A stretch of DNA of 64,000 nucleotides from Amylostereum areolatum. Its lineage: Eukaryota > Basidiomycota > Agaricomycetes > Russulales > Stereaceae. The stretch is from positions 310,001-374,000 of the forward strand of contig SAXG01000034.1 of the NCBI GenBank assembly GCA_012932865.1. Reading direction: 5' to 3'. The notes under the pieces were generated by a model. The model was not told the DNA's origin and did not search any database. It saw only the letters and a program-made list of their open reading frames with translations. A program made the translations under genes and the position numbers. Positions 56,117 to 64,000 of the stretch are shown here, piece after piece (position 1 is the stretch's first letter; every line of letters starts with the position of its first letter).

Positions 56117-57709
56117 ATGCCCGACTGTCTTAGCCCCGAACAAGTGACCATAGCACTCACTGACTTGGCTGGAACAAGGATTGACCGCATATTTCCCTTG
56201 CTCTTCGAAACCTTCCTCTTCGGTAAGTTTTTGCCTTCGAGAGTTGAAGCTCTGACAGAGCTTCGTCACTATAATCCCAGGGATCCTCACTCTCCTCGTC
56301 ATCGCGTCAACCTATGTACTCGGGTAGGGCCTTGACATGACTATACGACTAATCATCTAATTGAGCAACACCCAAAGCTCGAAGGGACTTCGCCCTCGGC
56401 CCCGCCTCCTCATGCTTATCTTAACTCTAACGATGTATACTCTGTCCGCTGCGATCTGGGCGATTGACGTGGATTCCGCGTGGTATGACCTCAGCGTCAT
56501 GATTCCGGTAGACCTTGCTGGCGGCGATGGAGGCGCTCCTGGGAATGATTCCAATTTATATACCGCGCTCGTGGAGGCCGTTCTTGTTGCAGTCGTCGTA
56601 AGTTCATTGTCTTATGCATAAAGAGATCTGCAGGGACAGAGCTGCCTTCTCATTTACAGTCCATCATAGGCGACTCCATCGTACTCTGGAGAGCTTATGT
56701 CATATGGGGTATGCATAAGGGCATGTGCATATTCTCGGTCGTCCTTATTCTTGTCCAGATATGTGCGTCCCTGTTTTCTTCTGCTTCTTTCACGTTCTCC
56801 TTTGTGTTATTCTGCTTGACAAGATCATCATGTACAGGCTCCTGGGTGGTCTTTACAATTGGGGGTGTTGTATCTGACACTGTGCCTGCGACACCGGCAT
56901 CCTTCCGACCGCTGGATTCTCCTTCTGCATTTGCCGACCTGACTGCCTTGGCATATTCAGTGTCACTTGCTGCCAATGTATGGGCCACAGCAATGGTTGG
57001 CTATAGAACTTGGTTAGTTGATCGCTGCATTTTGTCTTCACAAAGACTGACTAGCCAATCAACAGGAAGCACAGGCGCGATGTCCGTCGCTACTTGAACA
57101 ACCGTACACGAAAATCCGCCGTAGAGGCTGTGTTCCTATTACTTGTGGAATCTGGTGTTGTCTATGCATTACTTTGGGTACGACTTGTTTGTCTGTTTGA
57201 ACCAGCCGGTTTACAATAATCCTCATCACAGGTTTTCTATACCATATCAAATATAGCGGCTAACACAGTTGCCTTGTCCTCGTCCCCGACTCCAAACGCG
57301 GCAGTGACGGCCGAGTCCGTTTGGATCTCAGGCATGAATCAGATACCGGTGAGTGGAACTTGTGTAACGTGTTCCACACAAAGTTTTACTGACTTCACCG
57401 CGATATACCTAGGGGATATACCTCACCGTCGTCATCCTCGTCGTCGCATTTCAACAGTCGCATCGCGAAAGCACGCTCTCAAACATGCGCTCAGGTGCTG
57501 AAATATCCGTCCCGTTCTCCTTCCGCATCCCGCAGACGACCGTTCGCATCGACGACACCCAGCAGCATCATTCCATACACGTTACCAACCCAGACGCGCA
57601 AGAAACATTCGATCCGGAGATCGTCGTGGCGGCGAGGGAGAGTACGACGTCGCTCTCCGACGATGACGACGTGCACGCAGGCACTCAGGCCGGTGAAAAG
57701 AGCGGATAG
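56117..57709 (+). CDS. Seven-helix membrane protein, copy 5
   Basis: Exons 56117..56222, 56281..56323, 56366..56597, 56660..56762, 56838..57012, 57066..57177, 57232..57348, 57413..57709; 394 residues, all in phase and identical in exon lengths to copy 4. Same helix plan: ETFLFGILTLLVIASTYVL, LTMYTLSAAIWAIDVDSAW, GDSIVLWRAYVIW, SLAANVWATAMVGYRTW, VFLLLVESGVVYALLW, then GIYLTVVILVVAF. A 221-bp tract in exon 8 (57425-57645) is identical by eye to 41660-41880 in copy 4, while exons and introns on both sides differ, which suggests gene conversion. Being next to the functional centrin gene it may be the ancestral locus. Function unknown. Confidence 0.85.
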
Positions 57710-58552
57710 CTTTAGCACGTCGGACAACGCACGCTCGTTGGTCCATTTCTGTTTGTAAAAGTAGTCTTCGGTTGTCCCGTTATGCTTATATATTCGCCGT
57801 TGACTGGTCGAAGGACTTATCAATTAGAGCCCAGCTGGGAACGATTTGTCTGTGCTCGACGCAGATGTGCAATCAAGTTCAATGTTGACTGGCGTTCGCC
57901 CACGGTGCACTTGTGGAATTGGATCTCCCAATTGGTAAAGCATTTGGCTGCTTCTTGACCTCGCCGAACGTCGAACTACAGCCCAAGCTGTCAGAGACCC
58001 TTGACGGCGGCTGTAAACACCAATTAAAAACGGCGACCAATCCCAGGCCTACGGTTGCGTCGATCCACCTTTGTGTGAAACGGAATGGGCTTCGGGTCGT
58101 AGAATTTCTGCGGCGCATATTGATTTCCGGGGCCGAGGTGGGCGATGGGAGCTGTTGGGTTTGCGGGGATATGAACGTGGTTCGGAGCGGGGCGTAACAG
58201 AAGGAGGAAGGGGAGGTTTCTGGTGGCTGAGATTTGAGGAACGCATGTGCGGGTACAGGGAATGTGCATAGCCATAAAATAAGTAGTGCGGAGTCGTGTT
58301 AAAATACAGATGGGTCGAGAACAATGGCGACAAGAGAGGAGGACGGGAAGGTGCGAGGTATGAGTATGCAAGAACAACGACGTTAGTCTGGCGATGGGCG
58401 TTTATGTATACGCGGAAGTGTGGGATGAGATGGTATGGGACGTGCGTGTGCCAGGATAAAGCGGGGGGGGGGGGGGGGGGGGGGAGGGGGGGAGATATGT
58501 GGAGAGTAAAATGGACAGCGGGGGAGACGGGAACGTGCGGGGGGCGTGGCAC
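57710..58552. other. Convergent spacer, duplicated flank, poly-G run
   Basis: This is the model for the flanks seen next to the centrin relics. At 58463-58484 there are 22 consecutive G, then A, then seven more G. The open minus-strand frames here are Pro/His-rich flank, not genes. Confidence 0.5.
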
Positions 58553-59323
58553 CTAAGCGTCGTCCGTCATAATCGCGAAAAACTCCTGTTCGTTGATCTC
58601 GCCGTCCTGGTCCAGGTCAAATTCGTCTATCATGGCTTGTCTACGCAACGTCCCCCCCTCGTCAGCACTCGCCACCGGAAGAGAAAGGAAAAGGGCCACG
58701 CACAGCTCATCATCCTCTAGTCGGTCCCCGATCTCCTTCGCCACGCGTCGCAGGTTACGCAGGCTGATTTTGCCCGTGTTGTCGTCGTCGAAGAGTTGGA
58801 AGGCGCGTCGAATTTCGTCCATGGGATCTCGTGCGAGAATGCGTTCGCTCACTGTGCGTGGGGAATGTTAGAACGGAAGATGACGACGGCCGAAACACGC
58901 GCGCTGGAGGAGGCCGCTAGACGCGTCGAGCGCGTGTTCTCTACGCCAACCCTCCGCCCTCCGCCTTCACCCAGTACCCAGCCACCGCCATCCAAAGCTC
59001 ACCCAAAAATCCGCCCATGCGCACGAAAAGCCAAGCAACCAAAAGAGAGGTCCTAACTCACTAATTTTCGCAAAGTCCTCAAACTCCATAAGCCCATGAC
59101 CCATCTTGTCATGATCCCTCAGAATCTTCAGCACCTCCGCCTTCTTCAAATCAAACCCTAACGCGCGCATAGCGACCTTGAGTTCATGGTAATCGACGCA
59201 ACCATCCTTGTCGGTATCGAAGAGGTCGAAGGCCTCCTTGATCTCCTGCTTCTGCTCGTCGGAAAGCTCGGGACGCGCGTGCGTGCGTCGTTTGGCTTTT
59301 GTCGCTGCTGATGAGGTGTACAT
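58553..59323 (-). CDS. CDC31: Centrin (Cdc31-type EF-hand protein)
   Basis: Exons complement(58553..58640, 58704..58851, 59062..59323); 165 residues with introns of 63 and 210 bp, all in phase. Start at 59323 ([13 protein letters not shown]). Four EF-hands: loop 1 [12 protein letters not shown] intact; loop 2 [12 protein letters not shown] degenerate; loop 3 [12 protein letters not shown]; loop 4 [12 protein letters not shown] intact. [26 protein letters not shown] N-terminus and [13 protein letters not shown] are centrin signatures. Centrins act in spindle pole body duplication and, in fungi, also in mRNA export and DNA repair complexes. It ends in TDDA rather than the aromatic tail of animal centrins. 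It is the only unbroken centrin among at least four copies in this window. Confidence 0.93.
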
Positions 59324-59835
59324 GGCTTCCGGGGATGAAGAGAAGGGAGGAAGGGGTCTTTTTGAGTTAGGGCTTTGGGGAGCGGGCGCGGTGGTGAGTG
59401 GGAGAAGGGCGTTTCGAACACGCGCGACATCGCGACGCGTCGAGGACCGTGGGAATATAAGTACTCTCGCCCTCACTCAACGAACTTTGACAAACTCAAA
59501 AACCACGACATAACTCGTAGTCTTTGAAGGAAGCGTGTGCGCATTTTCAACGAGAACCCGTAAAAAGAGGTTTCTACTTGGTTGTGTGCGTAGAGAAAAG
59601 CGAAAAGCGAACAGCGAGCGCTCAACTGAACTGTATCGATTCAATCTCCGCAAAGGGTCTGCTATCGTTTGCCAACGAAATTTGTCCGGTTTATAACGAG
59701 CCGCGTCCCGCTTCCTCTTCATCCCCGCCAAACCTCGCTTTTTCTCCCAATTTTACACATACAGGATCCCCCAGGACGCTGCTCGGAGAACGCATTTGAT
59801 CGCGGCGCGATCCGCGATATTCTAGCTCGACCACC
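59324..59835. promoter_or_regulatory. Divergent promoter region, centrin and TPR-like gene
   Basis: About 510 bp between two divergent start codons; presumed promoters of both. No clear TATA close to either start; no gene inside. Confidence 0.5.
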
Positions 59836-62800
59836 ATGACCGCCGAGCCCGCCCCCGACCTCGCTGTCGAGGCCGACCCCGCCTCTTCCTCCTCCCGATC
59901 CTCCTCGCCGCCTGTGCCCGCAGAAGACACCACCCCCACCCACGGCGCCACCGCCCAAAAAAAGAAGAAAAAAAAGAAACCGAAGAAACCCAAGGCGAAG
60001 CAGGCCGTCGTCGTCCCCGATGACGAGGAGGATGCCCGCCCGCCCGTGCTCTGCATCAGCAGAAACAAGCACTGGCGATACATCAGCTCCTACCACGTGC
60101 GTCTCCTCATATTTTTTTTGCCTCACTGTTTGTCGAACGCCGGTGCGTGCAGGGACCATGGCTGCAACTCCCCGTCGAACTCCTCGAATCTCTGCTCGTG
60201 CTCAACATGGACCCCGCCACGATGCAAGTCCCTGAAACCCGCTCATCTACCGCCTTCTCCACCGACGCGTACGCGAAACCCTACCCCCGCATGCGCGACC
60301 GCGGCTTCGCCAGCGTCAGCGACCACTCGCCCCCAGACAGCCCCCACAGCACCTTCGCCTCGATCCCCTCCTACCCCCCTCTCCCCACCCCGCAACCCGG
60401 CCACGCGACGCCCCCGCCGATCGACCCAGGCGTCTTCCGCTCCGTCGCCGGCATCCGCAAGCTCATCGACGAAGCCTCCGAACTCTCCGTGCGCGCCAGC
60501 TCCGGCCTGTCCGCCGCCGCCCTCGGCTCGATGCGCAGCGGCGGGTCTCCCATCAACAACAGCCCCTGGGCCATCGCGCAGTCGCTCGGGCTGAACCCCC
60601 TCGGCGAAAACGGCGGCGGCGGCGGACGCCACGTCGCGATGTCCGCCATGCGCATCCACCGCCTGCGCGCGCTCGCGGTGCAGAAGCTCGCGGCGGCCTA
60701 CCGCGCGGACGAGATCGCGTCGAGCGTGATGGTGATGCAAGGCGGGAGCGTGTTCGACGACATCGCCGAGCGCGTGCTCAAAGTCGGTGAGTTTTCGGAT
60801 CCATCCCGCTGCCAGCGTGGAAGCAGTTTATGCCGAGAGATAGTGCCCACATTGGGCCTGGCATTCCTCTCGGTTTCCGTTACCTTGGCGAAACTGAAGG
60901 GAATGCCGGGACTCTTGTCGGTATCATCTCCCCACGTAACACGCTTTCTGTGCTCGCGGTGCTCCCCTCTTTTCTCCGTTCGCTGACGTCCCTCCGTCAC
61001 ACAGACCCGCACGACGCCGACGCGCAATACGTGCACTTTTTCCACGAAAAGATCCCCTCTCGGTACGTCTTTCCGCGCCTCCGTAGCGCCCGCGCCCGGC
61101 TCCTGACCTCCCCCCGCGCCGTCATCCACCAGCCAGCTGGCCGAATCGACCTCGACCCAGGTCCTCGATGACCTCATCGCGGCCTACCCCCAGCGCCTCG
61201 AGCTCTTCCGCACGCGCGGGATCGTGCACACCTTCCGGGACGAGTACGCGCTCGCGGTCAAGGACTTCACGCACGCGCTCAAGGAGGCCCGCGCCGTCCG
61301 CAAGGCCCGCACGCTCCACCGCACCAGCGCCGCGCCGCAGGCGGGCAAGGGCAACAAGAAGAAGAAGGCCGCGGGCAAGCAGCAGCGCACGCACGGGCAG
61401 GCGCCGCCCGCGGGGACGAGCGTCGCGGGGGGCGGGGACGGGAGCAGCGGGGGCAGCGACGAGGGCGGGAGCGACCCGCTCGTCCTGCATCCGTCCGTGC
61501 TCCCGGACGCGCCGGAGCCGATCGAGCCCCAGGTGCTCTTCCTGCGCGGGGCGGCCTACCTCCAGCACGCCGTCTTCCTGATCGAGGACGCGGTCCTGCG
61601 CCTCGAGGGCGTGCGCAAGGCGCCCGCGGCGGACGGCGGCGAGCTGCGGCTCTGCCACCTCGCGCACGGCGCGTACGGCGGGGTCGAGGTCGGGAACCCG
61701 GACGGGCCCCTCGGGCGCGCGGACGGCGCGAAGGCGCGCGCGTACCGCGGCGCGCTCGCCGCGCCCGCCGTGCGCGCGCAGGTCGGCGCGCTCGTGCGCA
61801 AGGCGATGCGCGACCACGAGCGCTTCCTCGCGCACTTCGACGCGCTCGAGGTGCCGCAGCCGCCGCTCGCGCCCGAGGACCTCCCCGCGCGGGCGGCGTA
61901 CGCGTTCCAGCTCGCGGAGGCCCTGCGCCCGGGCGCGCACGCGCCGCCGCCGCCTCCGCCGCCCGCGGACCGCCCGCCGCCGTTCACCACCTACCACCCC
62001 CTGCTGGTGGAAGCGCACTTCTCGATCCTGCTCTGCCACCTCCTGTTGGGCGACTTCCCCGCGCTCGTGCGCGCGTTCGTGCGCACGGCGGCGGTCGTGG
62101 ACGGGCTGGAGGGGTACCCGGTGTTCCTGCCCCCGCGCTCGATGGCCCAGGCCGAGTTCGTGGAGATCCTGGAGCGGCTCGCGGGCGGGTGGCGGGCGGG
62201 GGTGCAGCCGCACTCGTTCGCGGGGGGCGCGGCGCGCACCGGGAAGCTCGCGATCGAGGCGGCGGGGCGCGCGGAGGAACACGAAGGGCCGGCGCGGGAG
62301 CGGGAGCAGGAGCAGGAAGTGGAGGAGGCGGACGAGGACGACGGCTCCGCGTCCTCGTCCTCGGTCCAGACCCCCGTCGATCCGCACGCGCCCTCGACCT
62401 CGACCTCGACGTCCTCCGCGGGCCCGTCCTCCCAGCCGACGTCCGGCCGGGCCACGCCCGCGTCCGCGCCCCATCCCCATCCCAAGGCATCGAGCACCAG
62501 CAACGCGGCCGCCCCCGCCGAGGCGGACGTCGCGGCCGAGCGCGCGGCGGTCCTCGACAGCGCGCGCGTGCTCCTAGCGCCAGTGCTCGCGCGCCAGCGC
62601 GAGCGGGCGGAGCAGGAGCAGAACGGGCACGGGCACGGGCACGGGTACGGGTACGGGTATTGGGGCGGGGGCGGGAAGGCTCCATCTTCGAATGGGAACG
62701 GGGGCGGGGGAAAGGCTGCGAACGGGGGTGGGAAGGCGAACGGGAAGAGCGGGGGCGGGGGCGGGAAGAAGAAGACGGCGCCGCCGCTGAGTATACCGCT

Positions 62801-62876
62801 GCACGGGCCGCGGGTGGAGGTCGTGCTGGCGTGGTTGGGCGCGGTGTGCTTGGTCGAGCTCGAGGGGAAGGCGTGA
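59836..62876 (+). CDS. Large TPR-like protein, unknown function
   Basis: Exons 59836..60096, 60153..60786, 61005..61062, 61133..62876; 898 residues, in phase. The first exon has a Ser/Pro-rich acidic leader and a poly-Lys tract (KKKKKKKPKKPKAKQ), a likely nuclear or nucleolar signal, then CISRNKHWRYISSYHGPWLQLP. Exon 2 includes a Pro-rich linker and helical stretches (SVAGIRKLIDEASELSVRA, AMSAMRIHRLRALAVQKLAAAYR). The last exon has TPR-like helix pairs (RLELFRTRGIVHTFRDEYALAVKDFTHALKEA, VLFLRGAAYLQHAVFLIEDAVLRLE, LLVEAHFSILLCHLLLGDF) interrupted by low-complexity loops, and ends with Gly/Lys/Asn repeats. No enzyme motif. The 3' exon is extremely GC-rich, so its minus strand also looks open; those frames are shadows. 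Confidence 0.8.
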
Positions 62877-63405
62877 GCAAGTCAGGGGAGGTCGGGGTCG
62901 GGGTCGGGGTGTTCATGTGTGTTCGGATGGTTCCGCGACGTCTCGCTGTTTTTTTTTTGTTCTCTCTCTCTTTCTCTTTTCCTCTTTCTCTGTCTGCTTC
63001 GGCTGTAACGAGTACGATTGCCCTGATCAGCGGCGGCAACAGCAGCAGCGCGTCACACATCCGCGATGACGGGGATACATAAGCAAGGAGCCCGGCGTGA
63101 GCTCGCTATCGACTAGCATCTGTACAAGGTCTGCTATAAGGAGACTAGAGCTCGCTGCTCGTCCGCAACATCCGCGACTTATCTCGAATGTACGACAAGG
63201 TTCTCTTCGTCTGACAGTGCATCATCTCCGCTGTCCACGTTATTTAAAATAACGTTGCGCTGGCCCTTGCTGGAAAGCAACCTACTTACCGGTCCTACGC
63301 TGCAAGCGAATATCTTATTATGTCTTGCGCGGGCGGTCCCGCGGTCAGGCAAAGGACGTCCATCGATCGTGCGAAACCAAAAAGTCGCGTCGAAGGCGCA
63401 ACGAT

Positions 63406-63446
<41 letters not shown>

Positions 63447-63716
63447 GCAGGTGGCGGCGATCAACGGTGCGGGGGTTACTACATACAGGACGGGAGACGC
63501 GTGGACGGTGGGGCGGTGCGTGCGTGCGATTACAAGTGAGAGGAGTGGAGACGGAGAACGGAGAGAGAGAGAGAGAGAAGAGAAGAGAAGAGACGAGACG
63601 AGACGAGACGAGACGAGGCCATGGCTACAAGGACGGGCGACGGGAATAATTGATGGGACGAGGACGAGGACGGGGACGGGGACGGGAACGGAGTGAGCGT
63701 GAAGGAGACGGGTGGC

Positions 63717-63747
<31 letters not shown>

Positions 63748-64000
63748 GTGGTAAAAGTACATAAATGCGTTGCGATGGAGAGGGAAGGCGGCGGGGCGTG
63801 TTGTTCGTTGATCGATGTGTGGGGACGGGCGGAGGTGGAGGGGCGTTGTTCGACTTCGGTAGGGTGAGGGAGCGGGAGGAGGGAGAGAGGAGGAAGGGAA
63901 GCGGCCGGATATAGACGCACGGGGGGGAGGGGGGGAGGGAAAGAAAAGAGGTTAACTGGCATGGGTACTTATGGCGTGGGGCGTGGGGCGTGGGGCGTGG
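62877..64000. other. Low-complexity right edge
   Basis: Poly-G of 40 at 63406-63445; GA-rich runs at 63567-63586; GACGA repeats to about 63616; GGGACG repeats near 63673; GA dinucleotides at 63724-63746; a tandem GGCGTGG heptamer from 63973 to the edge. Long frames on both strands are repeat artefacts. No gene supported. Confidence 0.6.

Larger units (their letters stand above)
56045..59090 (+). repeat. Segmental duplication, intact partner
   Basis: The partner of 40270-43165. It carries seven-helix copy 5 and the 3' two-thirds of the intact centrin gene in the same relative order and spacing. Confidence 0.75.

Noticed and set aside
61122..63060. Large minus-strand Arg-rich frames opposite the TPR-like gene
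   Set aside because: High-GC third positions remove stops from the antisense strand. The plus strand has splice-consistent exons and helical motifs.

Overview
Nuclear DNA of a filamentous basidiomycete, most likely an Agaricomycete (perhaps a polypore; the order is a guess). The evidence is multi-exon genes with introns of mostly 42-80 bp, GT-AG or GC-AG borders, moderately high GC, and families typical of that class: DUF6589, RecQ-like helicases, fungal tyrosine recombinases and kinase-like expansions. No rRNA, tRNA, CRISPR or prokaryotic signal was seen. Exon borders were read by eye from splice signals, reading phase and paralogue comparison; no search was run.

Layout. 0.4-7.1 kb: a small helical protein, a membrane protein, an ESS1/PIN1 prolyl isomerase, a MYND-finger protein and an APH-type kinase with a Cys/His-rich N-terminus. 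7.4-17.5 kb: three minus-strand copies of a seven-helix membrane protein family, the second and third each next to a broken plus-strand centrin piece. 18-28.9 kb: copies and relics of a signal-peptide/TM protein, four kinase-like genes (two broken) and an MFS transporter. 29.3-36.3 kb: a housekeeping core of enolase, the NOG2 ribosome-assembly GTPase and a XanA-like 2-oxoglutarate dioxygenase. 36.4-43.2 kb: a fifth kinase-like gene, then the TM protein, membrane protein and broken centrin in mirror-image order to the left side. 43.7-53.8 kb: a tyrosine recombinase fragment and a 7.6-kb terminal-inverted-repeat element that carries divergent RecQ-helicase and DUF6589 genes. 52.7-55.4 kb: minisatellite, hairpins, a broken Gln-rich region and a relic. 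56.1-62.9 kb: the fifth membrane-protein copy, the only intact centrin (CDC31) and a large TPR-like protein, followed by low-complexity DNA.

Two themes dominate. First, a unit of kinase-like gene / TM protein / seven-helix protein / centrin has been copied repeatedly in both orientations around a conserved core. The seven-helix genes mostly stay open, while centrin survives only once. Second, the DUF6589-RecQ element has clear inverted ends of about 71 bp, an open 1,135-codon DUF6589 gene and a nearly open helicase, with a further pair of 26-bp inverted repeats outside it. It is the best candidate here for an undescribed mobile system.
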